A DNA stretch of 64,000 bases from Thermoguttaceae bacterium. GTDB lineage: Bacteria > Planctomycetota > Planctomycetia > Pirellulales > Thermoguttaceae. Positions within the stretch are counted from its first letter, which is position 1; the number at the start of each line of letters is the position of its first letter. Shown here one piece after another: positions 55,401 to 64,000 of this stretch. The stretch lies in the NCBI GenBank assembly GCA_017405595.1, contig JAFRAC010000009.1, forward strand, positions 60,597 through 124,596. The letters are read 5' to 3'. The notes under the pieces were generated by a model, which worked only from the letters and a program-made list of their open reading frames with translations, was not told where the DNA came from and searched no databases. The translations under genes and the position numbers were made by a program.

Positions 55401-55608
55401 CAGCAAAATGGGACTCGACCCGACTTCCTGGCTTGCCGCCGCATCGGCGCTTCCCGAAATTTTTGGGGAAGAGGAATCTCTCAATTTGCCCCCGGCCGAT
55501 TCCGATACCCGTCAATCAGCTGCCGCGCCCGCAGGATCGCCGTTTACCCTGCTGGCGGCCGAAGAGCAGGATGAATACGAGTGGTTCGATTTTAGCGCGA
55601 TTCGCTGA
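52411..55608 (+). CDS. Giant surface protein: FG-GAP propeller, cohesin-like and dockerin-like domains
   Basis: 1065 aa; AAAGG lies 6 nt before ATG 52411. The N-terminal signature variant AEPLEERTLLTA follows an Arg-rich start (residues 19-30). FG-GAP/VCBS-type propeller repeats with Ca-binding loops are visible: GDMNGDGVTDFLTV, GDLNTDGVNDLILL, TDLNGDGVSEILAV, GDFDGDGVLEVAVL and ADITGDGRLDAVTT. A cohesin-like region starts with SSFYVEIWGCANGDEI (about residue 795) and resembles the cohesin-like domains of the upstream protein. A dockerin-like pair begins near Asp928 (DSNDDGKIDVADF, then GGGLNVQDFTYF; the second loop lacks most acidic ligands). The tail is acidic, DEYEWFDFSAIR. It lies 105 bp after the 2013-aa gene and shares its domain set, so the two probably act together. 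Confidence 0.87.
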   Translation: MFRFTQPRRNVPARRTLAAEPLEERTLLTATGWGGFDPVPEIGVYAVESSELSIDLGGNTDLDLAAAGDMNGDGVTDFLTVNSADSAPVIAVYLGTGSGAYADPLTTELGTVSGHAAAGLLADVTADGVFEYITAAQSASSGRTLDINTYTYADGEFTLKKSSSISLSVFGNYAVYSVASIRLLEIGGDLAIQVENSYAFDTTGGIFQLSGTVVCAGDGTGGFSSPRLVTAFTGTLAGTVTFGSTDYLVSLNKETRTFGFWYYNPAKTAWSSAGSISYTSELGNIAVVSTAAGGAKLWLSGNKSGETLVSEFSLALSAGKVTLASSQAYTLSSVYPAQTVLVSGDLNTDGVNDLILLDSNIYTVLFGGDNGTYTESETTVAQTNYLTSALTDLNGDGVSEILAVGGIGIWTLSLDNISADPVRYALFDTPASAAVTGDFDGDGVLEVAVLESLGGLVAIYDYAGGSYQKVQVVEAPAQLIGGATVTASAAELAVGHFLAAERDQILIRYTWPTGDGDTLLVYDSAAQAQSARLDLIEGETITAMGAGHISSASYTDLAAAVSDGSAVSLVLWGNTAGSLIRKNQVTLGNAGQIAISAVAVGELSGSGRGDVLFLDEGTGEGARLGWLTSPSSTFIPSGLGWGERVTGSGSFAGLELADITGDGRLDAVTTRTYTDSAGETRSVLYMAEGVSSSVAPLASLTAYTFSGDSAAGILFDGGTLTGPAITSYTDSETGLGDILLLKGRTAARVCSIEGGTGEEGFLYLVHASSSDMPTAVLSDLSALDSSYYTWVDEWSSFYVEIWGCANGDEINLFKTAITSDTSLFTAESVESGSGYNAAISIDGGACSVFGSAIEAASPAAGSYVLLARVLYTATATGGAAIPENGVFTASSAGFGADSSSESINGSASCKGSVSTALTELDLFSVRFDSNDDGKIDVADFTLFANNYGLGTSAKPFKNEKAETFNIVSGGGLNVQDFTYFANVYGQTRAKTAADRFYSKMGLDPTSWLAAASALPEIFGEEESLNLPPADSDTRQSAAAPAGSPFTLLAAEEQDEYEWFDFSAIR

Positions 55609-55669
55609 CCGGCTTTGAAGACTGCGGGAAGACGCGGCAAATCCCCTCGTCAGACAATCATTGCAGCGG

Positions 55670-58600
55670 TTACGGCTGTACGTCAAAGAGGCGGACGATC
55701 GGTTTGATTTCGCCGGTTGTCTCGTCTTTTTGGCAGTCGGTGAAAAGGAGACGGGCGGTCACTTTGCCTTGGATGTTGTACATCTTTTCGACTTCGCGGC
55801 GGTACTTATTCAGCTGTTCATCGTAATGTTCTCTTTCGACAAATGCGCGCAGTTTATCGGGATCTTTGGGGACACTGCTGTTCGTCTTATAGTCGATAAT
55901 GTCGGCGGCAACGGCTTTGCCGTTAACGCGCCGTACAACGAGCCGGTCGATGATTCCGAGCTCCCGGCCCGGTTTCGCCGGGCTTACGGCGATATAGGGG
56001 CGTTCGCGCCAGACCTTCAGTTCATCGGCTGAGCCGGCGTAGAACGACGAAGAGAGGACTTTTTTCACGGTAGGATCTTCACATAGCTTCATAAACCCGT
56101 CGAGCAGATCGTCCATGCCAAGGGGCGCTTTCTGGCCGCGGAAAACATTCTCGGTGAGATGCTTCCGAAGCTCTTCACGGCTGGGGACCGCGCCGTCGAG
56201 CCATTCGATCTGTTCGAAACAGGCGTGGATTGCCGTTCCGCGGTCAAAGAGCTGGCGCGACGGGAACCACTGGCGCTGAAACCCGTGATCGGAAGGCGCG
56301 CGCACTTCTTCGGCGGAATTGAAATCAATCGGATTTTTGCGGACCGAAACAAGTGGCGGATCTGCGGACTCGGCTTGCAGTTGAGCGGTTTTGCGGTTTG
56401 TCTGATCGTTCGTGTACCAATCGGGATCGCCGTCCTGGTAGATGATTTCCTCACCGATATCAAAAGGACGGTAATTTCCGCGTTTTTCGAGCGGTTCGAG
56501 TTGTGTCAGCAAAAGGTTTCCAAAATCAGAAGCGCTCGATTCATCGAGAGTACCGTCATCTTTGACTTTTATCGGGTCAATAATCATCACCAGTTCACGG
56601 CGGGCCCGGGTCATGGCAACGTAGAGCAGGTTAAGTGATCCATTGGTGTCGGAACGCCATGACTGTTTATAGGCGGTGAAAAAGTCCTGCGGCAGTAACG
56701 GCAGCTCTCCTTGATCCGCGTATCGAAAAACCATGTCTGGCGCGGCAGTCACATCGGGAATCGCCGGGTCATGAGAAGAACCCGGTCTCTTGTACATCAA
56801 AGATTTGGCTTTGGAACTGACAATTTCGCTTCCCGAAAGCTCGGGAAGCACGACAATGTCGTATTCGAGCCCTTTTGCCGCGTGGATGGTCGAAAGGTGG
56901 ATATTGGAGTCTCCGGGCAGGGAAACGCCGTTAACCTCCGTGTAGTGAATGAATTGGTCGGCTCGGGCTCCCTGCTGCTTCTCGAAAAGGAAAGCGCTGT
57001 TGACAAAGGCATGCAGTTTTTCTCTCTCGGACGTATCGCAATGCGCCAAAAGTTTATCCGCGGCTTCCTGGACAAAGACGCCCAACCCGCCTGTCATCAT
57101 CCGCTTCCGAATGTGTAAAGAGATGTTGACGCCTGCCCGCGCGAGGTATCTCTTTTCCGTGAATCTTTCCAAATTCGGCCTGACATCATCTGGGAGAATT
57201 TCCTCCATTTCAGGGAGAGTTGCAGCGCGAAAAAGTGCGGCGGCATCGTTTGGGTGTTCAGCAATACGCAAAAGAGCGAGAATTGCCCGAACACTTTCGG
57301 CGATGGCGAGGGGATTCCCTCCCTCCTGACTAATTTCGATCCCGCGCGCTTTTAAGCGGCCTGCGATTTCGGCAAGCTGTTTTCCTGTACGGAAAAGAAC
57401 CCCGATCGAAGCCTCCGGCTTTTCACGGTGCAGTTTTTTGATACGATTCGTAATGTAACTGTATCTCAGTTCTTTTTTTAATTCCCTTTCGAGAGAATCT
57501 GCTTCAAGCCGGAGTTTCTTCTTTTTATCCTTATCTTTTTCTTCCGCTTGAGCGTCACGCTTAGATTCCAATTCAAGAAGGTCTGATGCCTCGATCCCGA
57601 ATTCCGTCAATCGATCCGTCGGCAAATTCTGTAATAACGGTAATGCTTCGAGGGAAACAAAACCCGACAGACCTGCGTTGCACCCTGCACATACATGCTC
57701 TTTATAAACAGATTGCCATTTTTGCGCGGCGCTTTGTTTGGTCAGCCCTTTTTCGGTTTCGTAGCCGCTTTCAGCTTTTTGAGAAACACAGAGACATTTG
57801 TTTGCGGCAACGGTTTTGAAGACTTGATTGACGACATTAAGTACAACAGAACTGCTGCGCCAGTTTTCGAAGAGGTCTATGCTTCCGCCATATTTCTTTT
57901 CAATTGTATCAAAGATTTCCGGAACTCCGCCGCGCCACTGGTAGATTGACTGTTTTGTGTCGCCAACGCAAAAGAAAGAGGTCTGGGGATTATTTGAATC
58001 GGCACATGCAACCGAATCGGCAATCGGTTCCAGTATTTTCCACTGAAATATCGATGTGTCCTGAAACTCGTCAAGCAGAAGGTGGCTGATGGTTCCGTCC
58101 AGGCGAAAGTCGAAGCGCTCGTTTTGTATCTTTTGGATGGTTTGATCCAGATAATAGGGGATGTCGTCAAATGTGTATTCGCCCGTTGCCGATTTAATGT
58201 TTTCAAGCCGGCTTGCGATTTCAGCGATAATGCTGTAGGCCGCCTCTGTCTGGCGCTTGAGTATCCCAAGGAACCAGTACTTAACGTCGTCTCCTAGGTT
58301 TTTCAACGTGTCTACGACATCGGCAGGTACGGTTTTTTTTGAATATTTTGCTTGCCCATTAAAGTAGACATTAGTAAACAATGTGCCTGAATCTGTTACA
58401 TCGGTCCGCATCGGATTGTTATACGCATCAATGATTTTTTGCCCCGCCTTACCGAGTGCGTCGCACTTTAAGGAGACTGCGGCAGCTTCGCACGCGGCTG
58501 AAAGCGGATCGGTAATAGTGTATTTTAAGTTGTCGGGAAGCGGCTTTTTCGCCGGTTCCGGCACGCAGTACCAGGCGCTTTTATCGGTTTCCCGGAAGAG

Positions 58601-59152
58601 GTCAAGATGATCTTTGACGATTCCCAGAATTTCGGCGGTCAGCGATTTTTTGCTTTCCCCCTTGAAGAGGTCGTAGATCAAATCTTCGATGTTGGATTTC
58701 GGATTGTCGAACGCTTCGGCGATCGCGCGCTGGATGTTTCGCCGGTTCGTAACGTCGTCGGCGATCTTCCATTCGATCGGAAAGCCGAGTTCAGGGGCAA
58801 AACTGCCGGCAATCTGGCCGAAGAAGGAGTCGATCGTCGAAACGCGGGCGCGGTTCAGATTTTTGGCAAAGTTCGCGAGGGTTTTGAGTATCTTTTCCTG
58901 CGAAATTTTTTCTTCATTTCCTTTACCGTAGATGTGGCCTGAAAGCTCACGGCATTTTTTTGGATCGAGCGCCGCTTCGGCCAGACGGTGCAGAATCCGT
59001 TCGAGAATTTCCCCCGCGGCGTTGCGCGTAAAGGTTGAGGCGAGAATCGTTTCGATCGGCACGTCTTCCAAAAGAAGCTGGATGTACCGGTTCGAAAGCT
59101 GAAACGTTTTACCTGTACCCGCCGAAGCCCGAATGATTAAGTTGTTTGCCAT
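55670..59152 (-). CDS. AddA/RecB-like UvrD-family helicase with C-terminal nuclease
   Basis: 1160 aa. UvrD/Rep superfamily 1 helicase motifs: Walker A near the N-terminus in IRASAGTGKTFQLSNRYIQLL, motif Ia STFTRNAAGEI, DEFQDT (about residue 360) with CVGDTKQSIYQWRGG, then STIHAAKGLEYDIVVLPEL and the motif VI stretch YVAMTRARRELVM. The C-terminal PDDEXK nuclease has GIIDRLV, IIDYKTN and the RecB-type downstream motif YDEQLNKYRREVEKMY. Such enzymes resect double-strand breaks for RecA loading and partially degrade foreign DNA. No AddB-like partner is visible within the window. The name addA is used only by analogy, as a RecB-like protein without RecC is possible. Confidence 0.9.
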   Translation of the reverse strand: MANNLIIRASAGTGKTFQLSNRYIQLLLEDVPIETILASTFTRNAAGEILERILHRLAEAALDPKKCRELSGHIYGKGNEEKISQEKILKTLANFAKNLNRARVSTIDSFFGQIAGSFAPELGFPIEWKIADDVTNRRNIQRAIAEAFDNPKSNIEDLIYDLFKGESKKSLTAEILGIVKDHLDLFRETDKSAWYCVPEPAKKPLPDNLKYTITDPLSAACEAAAVSLKCDALGKAGQKIIDAYNNPMRTDVTDSGTLFTNVYFNGQAKYSKKTVPADVVDTLKNLGDDVKYWFLGILKRQTEAAYSIIAEIASRLENIKSATGEYTFDDIPYYLDQTIQKIQNERFDFRLDGTISHLLLDEFQDTSIFQWKILEPIADSVACADSNNPQTSFFCVGDTKQSIYQWRGGVPEIFDTIEKKYGGSIDLFENWRSSSVVLNVVNQVFKTVAANKCLCVSQKAESGYETEKGLTKQSAAQKWQSVYKEHVCAGCNAGLSGFVSLEALPLLQNLPTDRLTEFGIEASDLLELESKRDAQAEEKDKDKKKKLRLEADSLERELKKELRYSYITNRIKKLHREKPEASIGVLFRTGKQLAEIAGRLKARGIEISQEGGNPLAIAESVRAILALLRIAEHPNDAAALFRAATLPEMEEILPDDVRPNLERFTEKRYLARAGVNISLHIRKRMMTGGLGVFVQEAADKLLAHCDTSEREKLHAFVNSAFLFEKQQGARADQFIHYTEVNGVSLPGDSNIHLSTIHAAKGLEYDIVVLPELSGSEIVSSKAKSLMYKRPGSSHDPAIPDVTAAPDMVFRYADQGELPLLPQDFFTAYKQSWRSDTNGSLNLLYVAMTRARRELVMIIDPIKVKDDGTLDESSASDFGNLLLTQLEPLEKRGNYRPFDIGEEIIYQDGDPDWYTNDQTNRKTAQLQAESADPPLVSVRKNPIDFNSAEEVRAPSDHGFQRQWFPSRQLFDRGTAIHACFEQIEWLDGAVPSREELRKHLTENVFRGQKAPLGMDDLLDGFMKLCEDPTVKKVLSSSFYAGSADELKVWRERPYIAVSPAKPGRELGIIDRLVVRRVNGKAVAADIIDYKTNSSVPKDPDKLRAFVEREHYDEQLNKYRREVEKMYNIQGKVTARLLFTDCQKDETTGEIKPIVRLFDVQP

Positions 59153-59322
59153 AATTATTTACTATGTTCTTATTTTGACAATGAAATGTTTAAAAGAATT
59201 ATATCGGAACTCCCGGAAAGGGAAAGGGAACCGACAGGGAAATAAGGGAATTCCCTTCCCGGGGACCGCGTTTTCGCGAACCCCTTCTCATCGAAGCGGA
59301 AAACGGTGTACCGGACCCTGAA

Positions 59323-60567
59323 TTATTCCGCGGAAACGGGGTCCGAGTCGATTTTCCCGAAGGATTGCGAAGTGACTTCGCGCAGTGTGCCGTCGGGGTT
59401 CTTCATCAGGTAGAGGATCGGAATGCCGAGCCGGTCGGCCAGCGGGATTCCCTTTTCCGGTCCGAGAACGAAGAAGGCCGTGGCAAACGCATCGGCCTGG
59501 CCGCAGGTATCGAGAAAAACGGAAACGGAACCAACCTGCGCCGCGCCTTCGGCCAATTCCGTCGGTTTGCCGGTAACAGGATCGATGATGTGCGAGAACC
59601 GCTTTCCGCCGATTTCAAGGGCATTTTTCGCTCCGCCGCTGGTCGCGATCGCACCATCGGTCACCCGGACCACCCGCGCGAGCTGCGGAAGCGCGTCCGG
59701 TTCTTCCCCCGCCACCGACGGAGAGGAGTCTACCGGCCGTTCGATTCCCATGGTCCAGGGGCAAACACCCTTCTGCGGCGCGCCCGGTTCGAGAAACCCT
59801 TTAATGCCGCCGCAGCGGACCTCGCCGCCGACTTCGGCCATGAAGCCGCTTATCTCCCCTTTTGTCACCGCTTCGTTCAGACGCGCAGCAACCGCATCGA
59901 CGGCGCACCCTTTCGCCACCGCCGAAAGGTCGACCGTCAGTTCCGGATCACTCTTTTTGAGTGCCGGAGGGTCGAGGCGGACATCCAATTTTCCGTAACC
60001 GGTTTTGGCGCGGACCAGGGCGATTTCGGTATCGCTCGGAAAGGAATCGAGCGGTTTTTTGTCGGGTCCGAACTTCCAGAAGTTGACCAGAGGGGCGACC
60101 GTGATGTCGAGGGCTCCGCCGGTAGCCGCCGCGGTCTTCTGGGCGATTGCCGCCGCCTGAGCCGTTTCGGGGGAGACGGAGAACCAGTCGGTTGAACCGC
60201 TGGCGTTAAACCGCGAAACCTCGGAATCTTCTTTGTAGGTGGACATCAGCCGGTCGGCATTATCCAGAATGCCCTGTGCGGTGTCGGACAAACGCGCGTC
60301 GTTCCACGCTTTCGAGGGGTTCGAGACTTTCACGTTCCAGTAGGTGCCCATCGTCTCGCCCGAAACCGAAAGGATTCCGCCGACCGCGCCGGTCTGCGCG
60401 TCCGACCATTTCTGGAGCATCGCCTGCACGCGCGGATTCGATTTGAGGAAAGTAAACAGAAGCCAGCATACCAAAATCACAATGAGTACGAGGCGTACAA
60501 GCCCGAAGACGGGGGAAGCCGACCCGGTCTGCTCGTCATTTATTTCTCGGTTTTTCTCTTCGGACAT
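59323..60567 (-). CDS. apbE: FAD:protein FMN transferase (ApbE), membrane-anchored
   Basis: 414 aa. ApbE transfers FMN from FAD to Ser/Thr of exported redox proteins such as NqrB/NqrC or RnfG. The N-terminus has one hydrophobic segment (FGLVRLVLIVILVCWLLFTFL, about 21-42) that acts as signal or anchor. The family core begins SGETMGTYWNVKVSNPS. Further motifs: LMSTYKEDSEVSRFN, GALDITVAPLVNFWKFGP, VDLSAVAKGCAVDAVAARL, GGEVRCGGIKG, DGAIATSGG, FSHIIDPVTGKP and DTCGQADAFATAFFVLGPEKG with the conserved Asp-Ala. The flavin-accepting partner is not in the window. The adjacent queA ends 29 bp upstream, so co-transcription is likely. Confidence 0.93.
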   Translation of the reverse strand: MSEEKNREINDEQTGSASPVFGLVRLVLIVILVCWLLFTFLKSNPRVQAMLQKWSDAQTGAVGGILSVSGETMGTYWNVKVSNPSKAWNDARLSDTAQGILDNADRLMSTYKEDSEVSRFNASGSTDWFSVSPETAQAAAIAQKTAAATGGALDITVAPLVNFWKFGPDKKPLDSFPSDTEIALVRAKTGYGKLDVRLDPPALKKSDPELTVDLSAVAKGCAVDAVAARLNEAVTKGEISGFMAEVGGEVRCGGIKGFLEPGAPQKGVCPWTMGIERPVDSSPSVAGEEPDALPQLARVVRVTDGAIATSGGAKNALEIGGKRFSHIIDPVTGKPTELAEGAAQVGSVSVFLDTCGQADAFATAFFVLGPEKGIPLADRLGIPILYLMKNPDGTLREVTSQSFGKIDSDPVSAE

Positions 60568-60596
60568 GGGGCTGTTCCTTTCGGCGCGCGGTGCGG

Positions 60597-61751
60597 TCAG
60601 AGAATGAGCATCGCATCGCCGTAACTGTAAAAGCGGTAATCTTTTTCGATCGCCTGTTTATACGCTTCCATTATCAGCTCGTCCCCGCCGAATGTGCGCA
60701 CGAGGATGATGAGCGTCGATTTCGGAAGATGGAAATTCGTCAGCATTCCGTCAACCGCCTTGAACCGGTACGGGGGACGGATAAACAGGTCGGTATATCC
60801 GCGGAACGCATGGAGCCTGATATTGTTGCTGCCGGTCGAGTCGATGTGGCCTTCGGCATCGGCGTTGGCCGCCGATTCGAGTGTGCGCACGCTGGTGGTG
60901 CCGACCGCGATCGTCCGGCCGCCGGCGGCGCGGCGGCGGCTGATCATCTGAACGGTCGCCTCGGATATACTGGCGAACTCGGAATGCATTTTATGTTCGG
61001 CAAGCTTGTCGGCGGTGATCGGCTTAAAGGTGCCGGCGCCCACATGGAGTGTGACCGGGCAGATCGCCACGCCCTGTTTCTGAAGCTGCACGAGAAGTTC
61101 CTGAGTAAAGTGAAGTCCGGCGGTCGGCGCGGCTACCGCGCCCGGCTGGGCCGCGTAAACCGTCTGGTAATTCTGCCGGTCTTCGGGAAGCATTCGTCCC
61201 GCGCGGATATACGGCGGAATCGGAACCCAGCCGACTTTATCGAGAAACGTGAACGCGTCGTCTTCGGTGACCGGTTTGACGATGAGTGTTTTCTCTTCGG
61301 TGCGCGCGATCACTTCGAGCTGGCCGGTTAGGCTGCCGTCCGGGGTTTCGAGGTCGATCATTTCGCCCGGCCGGAGCTTGCCGCGGGTTTTCGACATGAT
61401 TTCCCACACGCCGCGAAGCCCGAACCGCAGAAAGAGCCCTTCCCATCGTCCGCCCGTTTCGGCGCGCAGGCCGATAAGGCGCGCGGGAATCACTTTTGTA
61501 TTGTTCAGAACAAGTGTATCGCCCGCGCGGAGATACTCGGGGATATCGCGGATATACTTATGCTCAATCGTCTGTTTCGCGCGGTCGACGACCATCATGC
61601 GCGCGTCGGTGCGGTTGCGCATCGGCGCCTGCGCGATCCGGTCGTGTGGCAGAACATAGTCGTATTGATCGAGCTCGGAACGGAACGCGCCGGCGGTTTC
61701 TTCCGGCGCCGTGTCCGGTTTCGAGTCTCGGATTTCTTCGTTTTCACTCAT
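60597..61751 (-). CDS. queA: S-adenosylmethionine:tRNA ribosyltransferase-isomerase
   Basis: 384 aa. QueA transfers and isomerises the ribosyl part of S-adenosylmethionine to preQ1 at the wobble position of tRNAs with GUN anticodons, giving epoxyqueuosine. The N-terminal 30 residues are a Glu/Asp-rich extension; the family core starts LDQYDYVLPHDRIAQAPMRNRTDARMMVV. Other conserved blocks are GDTLVLNNTKVIPARLIG, PIPPYIRA, YQTVYAAQPGAVAAPTAGLHFT, LHVGAGTF, RTIAVGTTSVRTLESA and TNFHLPKSTLIILVRTFGG. Confidence 0.97.
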   Translation of the reverse strand: MSENEEIRDSKPDTAPEETAGAFRSELDQYDYVLPHDRIAQAPMRNRTDARMMVVDRAKQTIEHKYIRDIPEYLRAGDTLVLNNTKVIPARLIGLRAETGGRWEGLFLRFGLRGVWEIMSKTRGKLRPGEMIDLETPDGSLTGQLEVIARTEEKTLIVKPVTEDDAFTFLDKVGWVPIPPYIRAGRMLPEDRQNYQTVYAAQPGAVAAPTAGLHFTQELLVQLQKQGVAICPVTLHVGAGTFKPITADKLAEHKMHSEFASISEATVQMISRRRAAGGRTIAVGTTSVRTLESAANADAEGHIDSTGSNNIRLHAFRGYTDLFIRPPYRFKAVDGMLTNFHLPKSTLIILVRTFGGDELIMEAYKQAIEKDYRFYSYGDAMLIL

Positions 61752-61815
61752 GGATTCGTGTCTTCCGTTACCGAACCTTAAGAAACAGGCCGCATGCCGT
61801 TTTCACCTGACCCCC

Positions 61816-64000
61816 TCATTGGGCCTCGGCGGGCTGCGGCCGATACCAGAACGATTCCCAGTACGCCTCGTCGGTCTTATACGGATCGATCGGCGTATTC
61901 GGGTCGTGATCCGGGTGCAGAATGCCGTACCTCTTCATTTCGCGCACGTAACTCGGCGCGGGAACGAACCGGCTCATGCAGAAGCGGTTGCTCTCTTCCA
62001 GGATATATTTCCGGCCTCTTTCGATTCCGGCGAGAATCGTCTTGTAGTCGGGGTCGTCGGTACTTGTGAAGAGCGGCGCGTCTTCGCCGACCGTCGATCC
62101 GTCTTTCGTCTTAAAAGGCTTGCAGAATCCCATTCCGCCCGCTTCCCTGGCAAGCGGCGCCAAAAGAATCTGCGAGTCGGCGGGAACGCTCAGGTTGTAG
62201 ACAAGGTTCCGTTTTACGTAGCCGTCGAGCAGGTGCATGCCCGGTTCGTCTTCGGACATCGCATGCGGAATAAAATAGGGATAGCCGTTCATTCCGGCCT
62301 TGTCGCGGACATCGCTGCCGTGACACACATCGCACCGGCGGGTGATCGCTTCGCTCATGGCGGCGGTTTCGGGCCAGTCGGCATCGTCGGCCTGGTTGTG
62401 TTCGGTATAATACCAGCCGATCTGCCCGCACGCGTTCGACGCGTAGGTGCCGGGATAATTGGCGCCCGCTTCCAGCCAGCAGCGGATCAGAGTCATCTCC
62501 TGAGGCGAAAGCTCCGCGCCCGCGTGCTTTTCCTGAAGCATTTTATACAGCGTGCTGGCGCAGCTTCCGATGGTGTACGGCTCGTAATCGCTTGCGGCGC
62601 GGTTGCGGTTGTCGCCGAACATGTTCCGATTCGCCAGTTCCATGTAACTGCGTGTGTACAGCGGCGACCAGTCGCCGGTCAGCACAATGCCGCCGTCCTG
62701 CCGGTGAGGATTGTGGCATTCCGTGCAGTGGCGGTCGAGAATCGGCTGAATGTCGCGCGTAAAATCGAACACATCGGGAACCCCTTCGATCGGGGTGATC
62801 TTATCGGGACCTTTCGTCGTTTTCCGGAACAGCTCGTTGCCGTACTGGTTCGGCGTCGTTTCGGTGCGGTCTTCGTGACAGCCGATACACGATGTGTTTT
62901 CGCCCGGCATCACGCTGGTGAAACTGTGCATCCGCTTGACAGGCCGGTTTTGCTGGTCGATGGCGACGAAGAAAACCGCGCGGTTTGCGGGCACCTCGAA
63001 ATACGCGCTCCCTTCGGGCGTGACGGGAACCGTTCCCAGGAACCGTTCGATGGTGAACGTGCCGCGGTGGGAGATCTGTTCCATCCATCCGCTGTAATGG
63101 ATCGGCTTGGGGAGTGTTTCAAAGACCATCAGCTCCTTAACCGTTCCGCGGGGCACGTCTTTCATGCGCCGCCCTGCGTAGATATCGGTTAAAAGAAGCG
63201 TGCCCGTCGCCTTGGCCGGATCGGTGGCATTGGCGATAACCGGTTCGCGCTGGCGCTTCATGACCGGGCGCGGTTCGCCGATCATGTATTTCTTTTCCGC
63301 CTCGATTTGCGGAAGGCGGTATGCGACGGAGAAATTCCCGTTACTGTTCAGGAAACGGAGTTCCGGATAGTGCGCCGCCATGAACAGGTCTTCCGAAAAA
63401 GCCCACGGATCGGCGTAGTAGTTCGGATCCTCTTCATCGGGGTGCTGCAGGTCGGGTATCAGTTCAACGTCGCCTTCGTTATCCGGGCCGAGTTTCGCGT
63501 CGAGTACCGCCATCTTTCCGTAATGGTCGCGATGCCCGTGCCCGCTCGAAAAGAGGGCGATGACCTTGTCGGTGCCGGGAATCGGCTTGGCGTCGATCAT
63601 GGTGATGCCCGGCTTCTGGTTTCCGAAATAGACGTTCTGGCGCGTTCCGTCGGGGTTCATGACCCAGAGATGGTGATAACTGACCTCGTTCCGGTCGACG
63701 TATTCCCAGCGCATATACAGAATCTGCCCGTTCGGGAGAACCCAGGGCGTGTTATCCTGCTCCATGTTGCACGAGATCATCCGGATGTTCTCGCCGTTCG
63801 GCCCGCAGCGGTGGATCGTCGCGACCGGCACAAGCCAGCACTGCACCCACCGCTTGGCACGGCTCGAGCAGAACATGATGTCGCCGTCGGGCAGATAGAT
63901 CGGCTCGATGTCGTCCCACGGGCCGCTGGTGAGCTGGCGCAGGCCCGTGCCGTCCAGATTGATTTCATACAGGTTGAAATGCTCGGTCCCTTTCGCCAGG
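61816..64000 (-). CDS. HzsA-like multihaem c-type cytochrome with beta-propeller domain (5' partial)
   Basis: The frame is open to the right edge, so the start lies outside the window; the ATG at 63876 is internal. The first visible part is a TolB/WD40-like propeller (NLYEINLDGTGLRQLTSGPWDDIEPIYLPDGDI). Three CxxCH haem c sites follow: CIGCH at 62875-62889, CTECH at 62713-62727 and CDVCH at 62320-62334. The architecture resembles the hydrazine synthase alpha subunit and its wide non-anammox family (HzsA-related proteins of Planctomycetota), with a central propeller and cytochrome c modules. No HzsB or HzsC partner is in the window and nothing suggests anammox. The likely location is outside the cytoplasmic membrane, with a redox role. 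The function is unknown. Confidence 0.85.
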   Translation of the reverse strand, partial: LAKGTEHFNLYEINLDGTGLRQLTSGPWDDIEPIYLPDGDIMFCSSRAKRWVQCWLVPVATIHRCGPNGENIRMISCNMEQDNTPWVLPNGQILYMRWEYVDRNEVSYHHLWVMNPDGTRQNVYFGNQKPGITMIDAKPIPGTDKVIALFSSGHGHRDHYGKMAVLDAKLGPDNEGDVELIPDLQHPDEEDPNYYADPWAFSEDLFMAAHYPELRFLNSNGNFSVAYRLPQIEAEKKYMIGEPRPVMKRQREPVIANATDPAKATGTLLLTDIYAGRRMKDVPRGTVKELMVFETLPKPIHYSGWMEQISHRGTFTIERFLGTVPVTPEGSAYFEVPANRAVFFVAIDQQNRPVKRMHSFTSVMPGENTSCIGCHEDRTETTPNQYGNELFRKTTKGPDKITPIEGVPDVFDFTRDIQPILDRHCTECHNPHRQDGGIVLTGDWSPLYTRSYMELANRNMFGDNRNRAASDYEPYTIGSCASTLYKMLQEKHAGAELSPQEMTLIRCWLEAGANYPGTYASNACGQIGWYYTEHNQADDADWPETAAMSEAITRRCDVCHGSDVRDKAGMNGYPYFIPHAMSEDEPGMHLLDGYVKRNLVYNLSVPADSQILLAPLAREAGGMGFCKPFKTKDGSTVGEDAPLFTSTDDPDYKTILAGIERGRKYILEESNRFCMSRFVPAPSYVREMKRYGILHPDHDPNTPIDPYKTDEAYWESFWYRPQPAEAQ

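Noticed and set aside
61816..64000. An anammox hydrazine synthase gene
   Set aside because: The propeller and haem arrangement is similar, but this family is wide in planctomycetes without anammox and no partner subunits are visible. I describe it only as HzsA-like.

Overview
The window looks like chromosomal DNA of a planctomycete (Planctomycetota). The main evidence is four very large secreted proteins, three of which show the N-terminal LE-x-LE-[DE]-R-x-LL surface-protein signature (ESLEDRCLLA, ESLEDRLLLT, EPLEERTLLT; the fourth lacks its N-terminus here), together with dockerin-like EF-hand pairs, a YTV-repeat protein, a HzsA-like multihaem protein and tandem repeat-rich exported proteins. 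Most of the window is GC-rich; the first 9.8 kb is visibly AT-richer. Family-level placement is not attempted.

Layout. 1-9762: two related giant surface proteins, the first cut by the left edge, sharing a fibronectin-III plus dockerin-like module and an almost identical C-terminal tail. 9955-11265: a Tat-exported metallophosphoesterase. 11406-19615 (minus): pheS, a 1229-aa exported protein, pheT and fabI. The 1229-aa protein appears to be a carbonic-anhydrase-fold pseudoenzyme with a long repetitive tail. 19901-21208: an LptF/LptG-type permease. 21356-23326 (minus): a cysteine-rich YTV-repeat protein. 23788-27284 (minus): dxr and rseP, overlapping. 27613-30702: a conserved barrel-like protein and an exported beta-propeller protein with an acidic tail. 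30954-35172: prs, rplY, pth, rpsF, ssb, rplI, a housekeeping run without rpsR. 35261-36265: an SBF-type transporter. 36361-36678 (minus): a small FlgM-like protein. 37217-41038: purB and a YgiQ-type radical SAM protein. 41123-45816 (minus): a lipoprotein, an O-antigen-ligase-like membrane protein, a sugar isomerase-like barrel and an exported protein of unknown function. 46264-55608: two more giant surface proteins in tandem. 55670-64000 (minus): an AddA/RecB-like helicase-nuclease, apbE, queA and a HzsA-like multihaem protein cut by the right edge.

How it fits together. Housekeeping genes for translation (pheST, rplY, pth, rpsF, rplI, queA), nucleotide supply (prs, purB), isoprenoid and envelope biogenesis (dxr, rseP, lptF-like, fabI) and replication/repair (ssb, addA-like) alternate with envelope and surface genes. 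The most unusual items are the dead beta-carbonic-anhydrase-like protein placed between pheS and pheT, a shared C-terminal tail on two surface proteins, co-occurring cohesin-like and dockerin-like modules, and stem-loops in the leaders of several surface-protein genes. No tRNA, rRNA, CRISPR array, insertion sequence or prophage was recognised.
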